DNA of 63,213 nt from an uncultured Alphaproteobacteria bacterium (GCA_913051655.1 CAJXHI010000016.1:1-63213); one strand, 5' to 3'; shown: positions 48,646-57,549, numbered from the stretch's first letter. Notes: generated by a model not told the origin, from the letters alone. Numbers and translations: made by a program.

Positions 48646-49315
48646 AAAAACTTTACTCTCGAATGCTAAGAAAATGGCACTTTGACGTTGGCTACATTAT
48701 TTATTTTGGAAGGCCAAGCATCATTTTTTTGAAAAGAGCGAATTTAAATATCTACTAGTAAACGCTTTTAATTTGTTTTTTACTTACTTCGGCGTCTGTC
48801 GGATAGCGTTAAACTTTGTGGTTATCCTGCCAAGACGCAATCAAAAATAAGCCTTAGATATTCCAAATCATTCGCCCGGACGCCCTTACAGTTATATTAT
48901 GTCAGGATATCGGATAGTTATTGAATATGAGTAAAATGTAAAACTAAATGGGAATTTGAAGCTTTGGAATATTCGTATTTCATTGTCGAATGTTCGAATA
49001 TCAAAGCAAACGCTGTTCTGGTTTGCCATCCATATCCTACTTTTAGGAGATCATCACATGATTTATTTTTGGATTCGCCGGCCATTTTTATCTTTTCCGT
49101 TGGCCACATGATAAACCCGCATCAAAAATTTCGCTGAAAATCGGTTTTCATAGAGCACTCATTTAAGTTGGATTGGATCTGGCCGATACGAGTGATACCC
49201 GTGTTCAGCAATATTATTTATATCCCATGATCGGGCCTCCAAACTGTGACTTTCTAAAATGGCTAGACGGCATAGCTTGCTTTTATGTATTCATAACAAA
49301 AAATAGGAGCGAACT
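48646..49315. other. Gene-free, A+T-rich spacer between ggt and the thiolase
   Basis: This 670-base divergent spacer holds no convincing gene. A 17-codon frame at 49059 has a ribosome site (TAGGAG) but no known relatives. An imperfect inverted repeat, GAATATTCG at 48967-48975 and CGAATGTTC at 48987-48995, could be an operator. The thiolase promoter should lie in the right part. Confidence 0.45.
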
Positions 49316-50488
49316 GTGTCGGAAGTTGTGATTTGTGGTGCTGCACGGACAGCCATTGGCGGATTTCAAGGCGATTTTGAAGGTGTCCCAGCCGCAGAGC
49401 TTGGCGGTGCGGCGATCAAAGCGGCCATGTTAGGAGCGGGTGTGAATACGGTCGATGAAGTATTGATAGGAAATGTACTTTCCGCTGGACAGGGTCAAGC
49501 ACCTGCGCGGCAGGCGGGCTTTGCTGCTGGACTTGATGACTCTGTACCCGCAACGACGCTGAACAAAATGTGCGGATCTGGGATGAAAACCACAATGATT
49601 GGGTTTGATCAGATCGCCCTGGGCCATTCTGAACTTATGGCCGTTGGAGGGATGGAAAGTATGTCGAACGCCCCCTTCATCTTGCCAAATATGCGCAGTG
49701 GCATGCGCCTAGGCCATAGAGAGGTCAAAGACCATATGTTCCTTGATGGATTGGAAGATGCTTATGACAAGAATCGTCTTATGGGTACATTTGCTGAAGA
49801 TTGTGCGGAGAAGTATCAATTCACACGTGAGGCACAGGATGATTTTGCGCTTAAATCACTTTTGAATGCGCTAGCTGCAAAAAAAAACGGGGCATTTGAT
49901 AATGAGATCGCGCCCTTTAGCTTGACTACGTTTAAAGGCTGCCGAACGATCAGTGCTGATGAACAGCCTGCTAACGCTCGTCCAGAAAAAATTCCTCACC
50001 TAAAGCCTGCATTTCGCAAAGGTGGAACAGTGACAGCCGCAAATTCATCTTCGATTTCGGACGGAGCAGCGGCATTGATTTTGAGCTCTGAATACTTTGC
50101 AGGAAAAAACAGCCTTCCTGTTCGGGCAAAAATAGTGGGCCATGCCAGTTATGCGCAACAACCTGGATGGTTTGCGACAGCGCCTATTCCAGCCGCCCAA
50201 AAGTTATTGAACCGGATCGGATGGACAAAAGAAGATGTGGATCTTTGGGAGGTGAATGAAGCTTTTGCCGTTGTCCCTATGGCGTTCATGCGGGACATGG
50301 GTATTCCAAGAAACAAAGTCAATGTACACGGTGGGGCCTGTGCGTTGGGCCATCCAATTGGTGCCTCGGGCGCGAGGATTATCGTGACGCTTTTAAACGC
50401 GATGGAGCGATATGACCTTACACGGGGTGTTGCGGCCATTTGCATCGGTGGAGGGGAAGGCACTGCCATCGCGCTTGAAAGAGGCTAA
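49316..50488 (+). CDS. Acetyl-CoA acetyltransferase (thiolase)
   Basis: The 390-residue thiolase condenses or cleaves acyl-CoA. The nucleophile C86 is in LNKMCGSGMKT, the histidine in GGACALGHPIGASGAR (about residue 347), and the second cysteine in CIGGGEGTA (about 378). Both biosynthetic (acetoacetyl-CoA, polyhydroxyalkanoate) and degradative roles fit; no phaB or fad gene adjoins. Translation starts at GTG (49316) with AGGAG seven bases before. Confidence 0.94.
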   Translation: MSEVVICGAARTAIGGFQGDFEGVPAAELGGAAIKAAMLGAGVNTVDEVLIGNVLSAGQGQAPARQAGFAAGLDDSVPATTLNKMCGSGMKTTMIGFDQIALGHSELMAVGGMESMSNAPFILPNMRSGMRLGHREVKDHMFLDGLEDAYDKNRLMGTFAEDCAEKYQFTREAQDDFALKSLLNALAAKKNGAFDNEIAPFSLTTFKGCRTISADEQPANARPEKIPHLKPAFRKGGTVTAANSSSISDGAAALILSSEYFAGKNSLPVRAKIVGHASYAQQPGWFATAPIPAAQKLLNRIGWTKEDVDLWEVNEAFAVVPMAFMRDMGIPRNKVNVHGGACALGHPIGASGARIIVTLLNAMERYDLTRGVAAICIGGGEGTAIALERG

Positions 50489-50565
50489 ATTTCTAAAAAA
50501 AGACAGGTATGTGTCAAGCGGAATGCTCGCTTAAAGTACTCAGGGGGCAATTTGTTGTTAAACGA

Positions 50566-51243
50566 TTACATTTTCACTGCCTTTGGCAGTATCACAATAT
50601 CCACGCGTCTATTTTGTGCACGGCCTTCGGATGTCAAGTTTGAGGCGACAGGCTGATCTTCGCCGCGTCCGATCGCAATTATACGGTTACGTGGTGCGCC
50701 ATTTTCGATTAATACATTCGCAACGCTATTAGCCCGTCCAACTGAGAGAAACTGATTGTAACTCGCGGCGCCGGTGTTATCTGTATGGCCGATGATTTGA
50801 ATCGTCGTATCTGGATAGCTACGCAGGTTTGCTGAAAGTGCACTGAGATCGCTCATAAGATTATTGCGAAGCACTGTGCTATCAACTCCAAAGAGAATGT
50901 CTTGTGGCAGTGTGACGACCAAACGATCCCCAGTGTTTTGAATAAGAATATTTTCATTGCCCATCGCATTACGGAGCTCCGCTTCTTGCTTATCCAACTG
51001 GCTACCAATAATTGCGCCTGCGCCACCGCCCAAAATGGCTCCTTTTAGCGCACGGTTACGCTTACCCTCGGCCTCTGTCCCTGTCATCAAACCGCCTACT
51101 GCGCCTAGGATACCGCCAATGACCGCGCCACGTTGAGTTTTTTCATAGCTGTTTTGTCCTTTAAAGCGTTCAGGTCCTGTACAAGCGCTCAATCCCAAGC
51201 CAACAGCTACAAAAAGTCCAACAAATTTAGCTAAATTTGTCAT
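50566..51243 (-). CDS. OmpA-family lipoprotein with glycine zipper
   Basis: This 225-residue protein has a lipoprotein signal with lipobox LSAC (C21), then a glycine-zipper segment, GAVIGGILGAVGGLMTG and GAILGGGAGAIIGS (about residues 39-82), able to insert in a membrane. The OmpA domain follows (about 105-222), with IIGHTDNTGAASYN and SEGRAQNRRVDI, which binds peptidoglycan. The layout is that of E. coli YiaD. It probably tethers the outer membrane to the wall. Confidence 0.92.
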   Translation of the reverse strand: MTNLAKFVGLFVAVGLGLSACTGPERFKGQNSYEKTQRGAVIGGILGAVGGLMTGTEAEGKRNRALKGAILGGGAGAIIGSQLDKQEAELRNAMGNENILIQNTGDRLVVTLPQDILFGVDSTVLRNNLMSDLSALSANLRSYPDTTIQIIGHTDNTGAASYNQFLSVGRANSVANVLIENGAPRNRIIAIGRGEDQPVASNLTSEGRAQNRRVDIVILPKAVKM

Positions 51244-51359
51244 ATTTTACCTATCCAAAACTTTTTCTAAACCTGTTTTTGGGGTTTTATATGGGAAGGC
51301 TTAGCGCAAACAAAACAGGGAAAATTGTCATGCGCGAAACTATGCCGTTTCAAATTCAG

Positions 51360-52199
51360 TCAGGACTTTGCATCCCGTCGGGCCGCCTCATAAGCAAGCA
51401 TGGTTCTCTTTACCGGAAGCCCCCAGTGATATCCGCCAAGTTCACCTGATTTGCGCAGCGCACGATGACAAGGAATAAGCCAACTGATTGGATTTTTCCC
51501 TATTGCAGTGCCAACAGCACGTGTTGCTTTAGGGGATCCGATTGCAGAGGCGACATCGCTGTAGGTCGTGACCTTTCCGCTTGGGATATTTATCAAAGCT
51601 TGCCAGACTTTGATCTGAAATGGTGCACCCATGACGTGAAGGCGCGGCGTGCCCGTATCTGCAAAAATTGCCATCTCATTGTCAGATGTCGGGATACTTT
51701 CTTTGCGAAATTCTGCATCAGGCCAGCGTTGCATCATATCTGCTAAAGCGGCATCACGTCCTGTTTCGGCGGAAAAGGAAATGCCGCAGATGCCGCTAAC
51801 GGTGGCCATTATAAGCGCCTCTCCAAAAGGACTATCATCCCATGCATAGCGGATCACCAGTCCCCTGGCTTTTTTGGCAAATTCATCTGGTGTCATAGCT
51901 TCCCAAGTGATTAAATGATGATCCAATTGTCCCCTTCCGGAAAGTCCAGTTTCCAAAGTGATGTCCAAAAGGGAATGGTGATCCCTCAGTAAGTGTTTTG
52001 CATGTTCAACAGTTAGATATTGTTGAAAATTTTTAGGTGATATGCCAACCCATTTTGAGAATAACCGTTGAAAATGGGGTTGGCTCATTCCCATGTTTGC
52101 CGTTAAATCGGATAGGGTGATCTGGCCCTCTGAAAAGTCGATCTCTTCGATTGCGCGTTTTAATACACGGTAGATGTAAGAAGCATCTGTATCGGTCAT
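51360..52199 (-). CDS. Ada-like O6-alkylguanine DNA alkyltransferase with AraC-type HTH
   Basis: The 279-residue protein has an N-terminal AraC-type helix-turn-helix (about residues 10-105) with MGMSQPHFQRLFSKWVGISP, and a C-terminal methyltransferase domain with the suicide cysteine in SWLIPCHRALR (about residue 245). It repairs O6-methylguanine by moving the alkyl group to itself. The N-terminal zinc/phosphotriester domain of E. coli Ada is missing, so any sensing must differ. Divergent from the adenosine kinase gene. Confidence 0.92.
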   Translation of the reverse strand: MTDTDASYIYRVLKRAIEEIDFSEGQITLSDLTANMGMSQPHFQRLFSKWVGISPKNFQQYLTVEHAKHLLRDHHSLLDITLETGLSGRGQLDHHLITWEAMTPDEFAKKARGLVIRYAWDDSPFGEALIMATVSGICGISFSAETGRDAALADMMQRWPDAEFRKESIPTSDNEMAIFADTGTPRLHVMGAPFQIKVWQALINIPSGKVTTYSDVASAIGSPKATRAVGTAIGKNPISWLIPCHRALRKSGELGGYHWGLPVKRTMLAYEAARRDAKS

Positions 52200-52340
52200 T
52201 TAAAGTCCATTTCTGTTGATTTGGAGCGACGAACGGGCGTTACACTGCTACGAATATGCGCATTTTACTTGTTCTTGAACAAAACTAAAGGCATAGCGAG
52301 GCTATGGCAAAGCAGTTTGGTTTTCATATTATAAAGCATA

Positions 52341-52390
52341 TATCACTGTAATTTGAAGAGGCTGATCCTCTATGGGTGTTATCACTGTAA
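52341..52390. repeat. Direct repeats flanking a small hairpin
   Basis: TATCACTGTAA occurs at 52341-52351 and again at 52380-52390. Between them AGAGG-CTGAT-CCTCT can form a five-base-pair stem. The unit sits 66 bases before the adenosine kinase start and may be a regulatory site. Confidence 0.4.
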
Positions 52391-52456
52391 AGAACGAAAA
52401 CCGCAATGTGAGACCTGTCTTATATGGAATTTATGTTTGTTTGAGGAAAAAGATTA

Positions 52457-53446
52457 ATGAAAAAATATCAAGTCGTTGGCATCGGAAATGCGATTGTAGA
52501 TGTTATTTGTCCATCACGGGATCAGTTCCTCGCAGATATGGGTATTGAAAAAGGAATCATGCAGCTAATTGATCGTGAGCGTGCCGAGCTTCTTTATAGT
52601 GCGATGTCCCAGCGCACTGAGGCACCAGGAGGGGCTGTGGCCAATACTTTGGCAGGGCTCGGCGCACTAGGTGTGCGCACAGCTTTCATTGGACGGGTAA
52701 GCGATGACAGTTTAGGCGAATTTTATGCTAAAACTATGCAAGAGACGGGGACAGACTTCGTGAACCCACCAGTCGTGGGTGGGGATTTGCCGACATCACG
52801 CTCAATGATTTTTGTTTCAGAAGACGGTGAGCGTTCCATGAACACCTATCTTGGTACTTCTGCTGAACTTGGAACAGAAGATGTTTCATTAGACGTTGCG
52901 AAAGAGGCTGAGATCGTGTTCCTTGAAGGGTACCTTTTTGACAAAGATAAAGGGAAAGAAGCTTTCAAACTTCTTGCTAAAACCTGCCGTGGCGCGGGCG
53001 GAAAGGCGGGCGTTGCGATTTCTGATCCATTTTGCGTGAAACGGCATCGTGATGATTTTCTTCATCTAATCGAATATGATCTTGATTATGTGATTGGAAA
53101 TGACGACGAGATTAAATCACTTTTTGAAACGAACGACTTAGATGTGGCGCTGGGAAATACTGCAAAAATTTGTGACCTTGTCATTTGCACAAGAGGCAAG
53201 GAAGGTGTTTCGGTGATGCGAGATGGTCGACGCGCAGATCACAGGGTTAAACCCGTTGTGCCTGTCGATGCGACTGGGGCAGGAGATCAGTTTGCCGCTG
53301 GATTTCTATTTGGTCTTTTGAATGGGTGTGATATGGACACCTGTTGTCAGATGGGAAATATCGCCGCCGCAGAAGTGATTGGTCATATTGGGCCGCGTCC
53401 ACAAGAAGAAGTCACTCAGCTTTTCGCAAAAGCTGGACTGATCTAA
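52457..53446 (+). CDS. PfkB family kinase, adenosine kinase-like
   Basis: This 329-residue ribokinase-fold enzyme shows the PfkB signatures: GGAVANTLAGLGALG with FIGRVSDDSLG near 60-85, and VDATGAGDQFAAGFLFG near 270-286, whose last aspartate is the catalytic base. The opening VVGIGNAIVDVIC and the SMNTYLGTS segment match the adenosine kinase branch, which makes AMP from adenosine. The substrate is assigned by family resemblance. Confidence 0.9.
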   Translation: MKKYQVVGIGNAIVDVICPSRDQFLADMGIEKGIMQLIDRERAELLYSAMSQRTEAPGGAVANTLAGLGALGVRTAFIGRVSDDSLGEFYAKTMQETGTDFVNPPVVGGDLPTSRSMIFVSEDGERSMNTYLGTSAELGTEDVSLDVAKEAEIVFLEGYLFDKDKGKEAFKLLAKTCRGAGGKAGVAISDPFCVKRHRDDFLHLIEYDLDYVIGNDDEIKSLFETNDLDVALGNTAKICDLVICTRGKEGVSVMRDGRRADHRVKPVVPVDATGAGDQFAAGFLFGLLNGCDMDTCCQMGNIAAAEVIGHIGPRPQEEVTQLFAKAGLI

Positions 53447-54082
53447 TCTTTTAACTGTACGAAATCGACTTAGTTGACCCGATTCGGTAGCCTTAGTCCA
53501 AAGCAGTTTTTGCAACTAGAGATTTATTAAAAAGGGTGCTTGAAGTCGTATTTGAACAGACCAAAGTCGCGGTTACAGATCTCGGACTTCAAATGCACAG
53601 AAAGATCATAAAAGTAACTTTCATTAGGTTTCGTGCATTTTTTTCCATGGTCCTTGGGTCCATTAAATTGCGTGATTTCAAAGACGTTTATCACAAGTTT
53701 TGTGTCGATTCAGCCATACGCTCCTTTCACGCCTCTGTTAAATTGGTCGCGTAAAACAATCTACCTTGATGCTCACACTTCGTGACAAAATTGGAAATAT
53801 TTTTAGACGTTTCTAGCAATCGAATACGCTTTTCCATTAGTGTACGCAATTTGGGTTTGTCTCATTTAGACAAAAAGGGTCGAAAAAATTTCATTTCGCC
53901 AAATCGTTGTTTTTGTCATCACGGCGGAGCAACGACGCATTTTTTTAAACCTCTTTTCACATCACCGAAGAATAACAGCAAAAAAATAACTGTGAATAAA
54001 TCAAAACGGTCTGTGGCCTTGACGATGGAAGCGCAAACTCCATTATCGTGTGTCAGTTGCTTTTTCATATTGAGGACCCAAA
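53447..54082. other. Gene-free stretch before the HIT gene
   Basis: About 640 bases without a supportable gene. Two plus-strand frames (53536-53754 and 53782-54108) have no ribosome site; the second runs into the HIT gene in another frame. Protein-like fragments change frame several times, so an eroded gene is possible, but none was recognised. Confidence 0.4.
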
Positions 54083-54463
54083 ATGGGCTATTCTTACGAT
54101 CGCAATAATATATTTGCAAAAATCCTTCGTGGTGAAATTCCAAACGAGACCGTATTGGAAACGGAACACAGCCTTGCTTTTGAGGATGTTAATCCGCAAG
54201 CGCCGGTTCATGTTCTCGTCATTCCCAAAGGAGCCTATGTCAGTCTTGACCATTTCACACAAGACGCGAGTGATGCTGAAATTGTTGATTATAACAGAAC
54301 TATTGGGGAAGTCTGTAAACTTACCGGTGTCCAGCCGAGCCTTGGAGGAAGCGGATTTCGTGCTATTGCGAACACAGGAGCAGACGGGGTTCAAGAAGTG
54401 CCTCATCTGCATGTGCATATCATTGGTGGACGTGTATTAGGGCGAATGTTGAACAAAGCTTAG
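54083..54463 (+). CDS. HIT family protein (HinT-like)
   Basis: The 126-residue protein of the histidine-triad superfamily hydrolyses adenosine 5'-phosphoramidates and related nucleotides. The triad is in VPHLHVHIIGG near residues 107-117, and the N-terminal NNIFAKILRGEIPNE and HVLVIPKGAY are typical of HinT. A well-placed GAGG seven bases before the ATG supports the start. Length is normal. Confidence 0.95.
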   Translation: MGYSYDRNNIFAKILRGEIPNETVLETEHSLAFEDVNPQAPVHVLVIPKGAYVSLDHFTQDASDAEIVDYNRTIGEVCKLTGVQPSLGGSGFRAIANTGADGVQEVPHLHVHIIGGRVLGRMLNKA

Positions 54464-54491
54464 ATAAAGCAATTTTTGTAGAATTTTATTC

Positions 54492-54507
54492 GTAGGATTA
54501 CTCCTAC
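54492..54507. repeat. Short perfect inverted repeat
   Basis: GTAGGA-TTAC-TCCTAC lies 29 bases after the HIT stop, without a T run after it. It could be a weak terminator or a binding site for the next gene. Confidence 0.4.
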
Positions 54508-54573
54508 ACCCTTGCCTGAACGACGAACTTTTTGCATAAACAGTGTTAAATTTGTTTGGAGAAGGAAATGGCC

Positions 54574-54759
54574 ATGATCACCGCGGTGCCTGAAACAAAA
54601 ATCGTGGAGAGCTTTCGTATTGCGTGCGACGGCGGAGAAGGTGCCTTAGGCCACCCGCGAGTTTGGTTGCAAATTCCCTTAGATTTAGGTTGGGTCGAAT
54701 GCCCCTATTGCGACTGCAAAATGATTCATAAGGATTTTGCTGGCCAATTTTCTTCCTGA
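54574..54759 (+). CDS. Zinc-finger (zf-CHCC, NDUFS6-like) protein
   Basis: A 61-residue protein with the CHCC zinc site: C in RIACDGGEG, H in LGHPRVWLQ, and the pair CPYC. This family includes the mitochondrial complex I subunit NDUFS6 and its bacterial relatives, suggesting an NADH-dehydrogenase accessory role. The start at 54574 is favoured because AAGGA lies seven bases before it; ATG 54568 and TTG 54556 are too close to that site. Confidence 0.88.
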   Translation: MITAVPETKIVESFRIACDGGEGALGHPRVWLQIPLDLGWVECPYCDCKMIHKDFAGQFSS

Positions 54760-54778
54760 TTTTAATAAATCTCTAAAT

Positions 54779-55876
54779 TTACTTTCCAAGGGATCGGTTC
54801 ATAACCGCATATAGTTTTATTTTTTCGAGTAAATCTTCGGAGGACAGTCCGAGTTTTTGAGCTGCAGACTCAACACTGCCATCTGATTGTTGCAAGGCTG
54901 ACGTAATCAATTTTTCTTCTATGTCGGATAGAAATTGTCGAAGATTCAAGGGCTGGTTACTAGAGAAATAATCGGAAAAATTATTTATATTGCTAGCGTC
55001 AAACCCGTTTGACAGCGTTAATCTTTCTGCGGCTTGCGATGAAACTGGTGGATCGTCCCAAAGGCTTGCCTGTGTGACCTCAGACGGCTCACCAGTTTCA
55101 AAATTTGGCATCAGAGGTTTAATCTTTTCTACGCTGAGCGTTTGCCCACTGAAAAGCACGGAACATTTTTGCAAAAAATTGGCGAGTTCGCGAATGTTAC
55201 CAGGCCAAGAATAGGCTCGCAAAAACCCCATTGCCTCTGCGTCAAATGTGGCCGGTTTGATCTTGGTTTCTGTCTTTTTGAGGCGCATTGATAAAACTGT
55301 CATCAATTCTTCAAGATCTTCAGTACGCTCTGCGAGAGGTGGGTTTTCGATTGTATAAACCGCAATCCGATAGAGTAAATCTGCTCGGAATTTTCCTTGC
55401 CTAGCCAATTCTCCAATGTCTGTATGAGTTGCACAAACCAGACGAAAATCTACCGGTATCGATTTTTCAGAGCCGATTTTTTGGACTGTCTTGGTTTCCA
55501 GAACCCGTAACAATTTAGCTTGAAGCGAAAAGGGCATATCACCGATCTCGTCCAGAAATAACGTTCCGTTTGCGGCCTCTTCGACTTTTCCTTTGCGTGA
55601 TTTATCCGCACCTGTAAAGGCCCCTTTTTCATAGCCAAATAGTTCCGCTTCTAAAAGCTCTGCTGGGATAGCGGCGGCGTTTACCGCTATAAATTTTCCA
55701 GTACGTGCAGAAAGTTTGTGAATGCCTTTAGCGATCAATTCTTTTCCTGATCCGGTCGGACCAATCGCCAGTACATTGACTGGATAGGGTGCGGCGAGCG
55801 CGATGTGCTGACGAACTTCTTGCATTTTGTCACAGGAGCCTGCGATCAAGTTTTCAAGAAACTTTGAATTCGTCAT
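54779..55876 (-). CDS. Sigma-54 activator, FleQ-like (AAA+ plus HTH)
   Basis: The 365-residue protein starts almost directly with the AAA+ domain: Walker A GPTGSGKE at residues 39-46, the sigma-54 contact loop GAFTGA at 85-90, and Walker B LFLDEIGDM at about 106-114. The C-terminal end (about 305-360) has a Fis-type helix-turn-helix around SVESAAQKLGLSSEDLLEKI. There is no receiver or other N-terminal regulatory domain. This matches FleQ of Rhodobacter sphaeroides, the DNA-binding half of the FleQ/FleT activator. It is divergent from the fleT-like gene, with 160 bases between. The frame continues to 55999, but those residues are not family-like. Confidence 0.82.
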   Translation of the reverse strand: MTNSKFLENLIAGSCDKMQEVRQHIALAAPYPVNVLAIGPTGSGKELIAKGIHKLSARTGKFIAVNAAAIPAELLEAELFGYEKGAFTGADKSRKGKVEEAANGTLFLDEIGDMPFSLQAKLLRVLETKTVQKIGSEKSIPVDFRLVCATHTDIGELARQGKFRADLLYRIAVYTIENPPLAERTEDLEELMTVLSMRLKKTETKIKPATFDAEAMGFLRAYSWPGNIRELANFLQKCSVLFSGQTLSVEKIKPLMPNFETGEPSEVTQASLWDDPPVSSQAAERLTLSNGFDASNINNFSDYFSSNQPLNLRQFLSDIEEKLITSALQQSDGSVESAAQKLGLSSEDLLEKIKLYAVMNRSLGK

Positions 55877-55993
55877 CTGCGACTGGTACCTCAGTATTTC
55901 TTCGCCATCTTTAGTATTTTTGGCATTATTCCAAATAATTAGCCAGAGTAATAATTTGATGAATGTCCTTTTTGCACAAAGCCGTGACAGATT

Positions 55994-56009
55994 TGGCATG
56001 CATTTTGCC
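55994..56009 (+). promoter_or_regulatory. Sigma-54 promoter of the fleT-like/fliE operon
   Basis: TGGCATGCATTTTGCC has the -24 GG (55995-55996) and -12 GC (56007-56008) with the required ten bases between, and matches the TGGCAY-N5-TTGC consensus. Initiation would fall near 56020, some 15 bases before the ribosome site of the downstream gene. Confidence 0.85.
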
Positions 56010-56036
56010 TCTTCACTTACCGAAGGAGAGAATAAA

Positions 56037-57191
56037 ATGCTTTACGCGATACAGTTTAACAGCTTTGAAGCTGCTGCATCTATTTCAACTATTTTACAGA
56101 ACGCGCAATGTACAGTTGTTGAGTATATGGACAAGCAGGCATCGCAGGATCCAGCCTTTCCAAAAGTTAAGGCGATTTTGAGCGCAACTTTTGAAAAAGA
56201 GCTAGGTGGCATGAAAAGCGTCGTTGAGTTTGTGAAAAAACGCGGTGTAAAATCGCTGGCGATTATCGAAGAAAACGCGAAAAACTTTGCTGTGGAACGC
56301 TCAATGAATGGGGCCTTGCTCCGTTTGGCTTTGCCAAAAACAGATCATCCTCTTGAGAAGCAGTTTTTACTCAATCTTGCAGTCAGTTTTATAACTGAAG
56401 GGCAAAGCACAATCGCCGCGGATCGTCTGTCGGTAGATCTGCTGACTTTGGCGCGCAAGGTTTCTAAATCAAACGTAAATGTTTTTGTGAATGGTCCGAC
56501 GGGTAGCGGAAAAGAAGTTCTGGCGCAATATATTCACAAAAACTCTCCCAGAAGCAAACATCCTTTCGTAGCAATAAATTGTGCGGCAATTCCAGAGAAT
56601 ATGCTTGAAGCGTTGCTCTTTGGTCATAAGAAAGGGGCCTTTACAGGGGCGTCGACTGCCAGCGACGGAATTTTTAAAGCAGCTGATTGCGGAACGTTGC
56701 TTTTGGATGAAGTTTCTGAAATGTCTATGCCTCTTCAGGCCAAGCTTTTAAGGGTTTTGCAGGAGAAATCTGTGGTGCCATTGGGAGCTTCGACAGCGAT
56801 ACCAGTGGATGTGCGTACATTGGCGACCTCCAACAGGAACATTCCGATGGAAATCCGCGAAGGCCGGTTTCGCGAAGACTTGTATTTTCGTTTGAATGTC
56901 TTTCCGCTTGCGACCTACGCCTTAAACGATCGTCCAGAAGATATCATCCCAATTGCGGCTGAATTGTTAGTACGTCATCATAATGATTTATCAGATTTTC
57001 CCACCATTTCTGGTGAGGCGCTAAAAAGTCTTCGTGACTATGCGTGGCCCGGAAACGTACGCGAGCTGGAAAACGTCATTCAACGCGCGACCGTTTTGAG
57101 AAGCGGTGCGCGCATCCTTGCCGAAGATATCATGATCGACCGCGCGATGGCAGAATCGGGAACGGTGCCAGCAATGGTTGCGCAAGCATAA
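56037..57191 (+). CDS. Sigma-54 activator, FleT-like (no HTH)
   Basis: The 384-residue protein has an N-terminal domain of about 120 residues without clear receiver residues. The AAA+ domain follows, with Walker A GPTGSGKE at 153-160, the sigma-54 loop GAFTGA at 200-205, and Walker B LLLDE at 221-225. It ends soon after the AAA+ domain with no helix-turn-helix, so it cannot bind DNA by itself. That is the FleT design of Rhodobacter sphaeroides, where FleT works with FleQ. The ATG at 56037 has GAAGGAG six bases before it; the frame is open upstream to 55827. It is the first gene of the flagellar operon. Confidence 0.82.
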   Translation: MLYAIQFNSFEAAASISTILQNAQCTVVEYMDKQASQDPAFPKVKAILSATFEKELGGMKSVVEFVKKRGVKSLAIIEENAKNFAVERSMNGALLRLALPKTDHPLEKQFLLNLAVSFITEGQSTIAADRLSVDLLTLARKVSKSNVNVFVNGPTGSGKEVLAQYIHKNSPRSKHPFVAINCAAIPENMLEALLFGHKKGAFTGASTASDGIFKAADCGTLLLDEVSEMSMPLQAKLLRVLQEKSVVPLGASTAIPVDVRTLATSNRNIPMEIREGRFREDLYFRLNVFPLATYALNDRPEDIIPIAAELLVRHHNDLSDFPTISGEALKSLRDYAWPGNVRELENVIQRATVLRSGARILAEDIMIDRAMAESGTVPAMVAQA

Positions 57192-57207
57192 GTGGGGTAA
57201 TAGAGGC

Positions 57208-57549
57208 ATGTCAGCGATTTCAGGAATTTCAAGTTTACAGTCAATCAGTGCTTCGCATCAAAGTGCGGTAGGCAAAGCCGACAATATTAAAGACAAATTA
57301 GGCGGGCAGGCAGGTCCTGAAACAACCGGGGCGGGTTTTGGACAAAGGCTCCAAGAATCGCTCAACTCGGTAGCCCAAGCCCAAACGCAAGCGGCCCAAT
57401 CAGTTGTCGACTATGAAATTGGCAAACACGATGATTTGACCAAAGTGATGGTAGATCAACAGATATCATCGCTTGGATTTCAGATGACGCTCAATGTACG
57501 AAATAAAGCTTTAAGCGCATATAAAGAAATTATGAACATGCCTGTTTGA
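57208..57549 (+). CDS. fliE: Flagellar hook-basal body protein FliE
   Basis: FliE joins the MS ring to the rod and is needed for the export gate. The 113-residue protein has the family C-terminal region: VMVDQQISSLGFQMTLNVRN and KALSAYKEIMNMPV, in short VRNKALSAYKEIM. The start at 57208 gives MSAISGISSLQSI with GAGG just upstream. It lies between the fleT-like gene and fliF, as in the Fla1 cluster of R. sphaeroides. Confidence 0.92.
   Translation: MSAISGISSLQSISASHQSAVGKADNIKDKLGGQAGPETTGAGFGQRLQESLNSVAQAQTQAAQSVVDYEIGKHDDLTKVMVDQQISSLGFQMTLNVRNKALSAYKEIMNMPV

Noticed and set aside
53782-54108. 108-codon plus-strand frame
   Set aside because: It runs into the well-supported HIT gene in another frame and has no ribosome site or protein-like composition.
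55827-56036. N-terminal extension of the fleT-like protein
   Set aside because: The open frame upstream overlaps the sigma-54 promoter and the divergent gene; the ATG at 56037 has the ribosome site.
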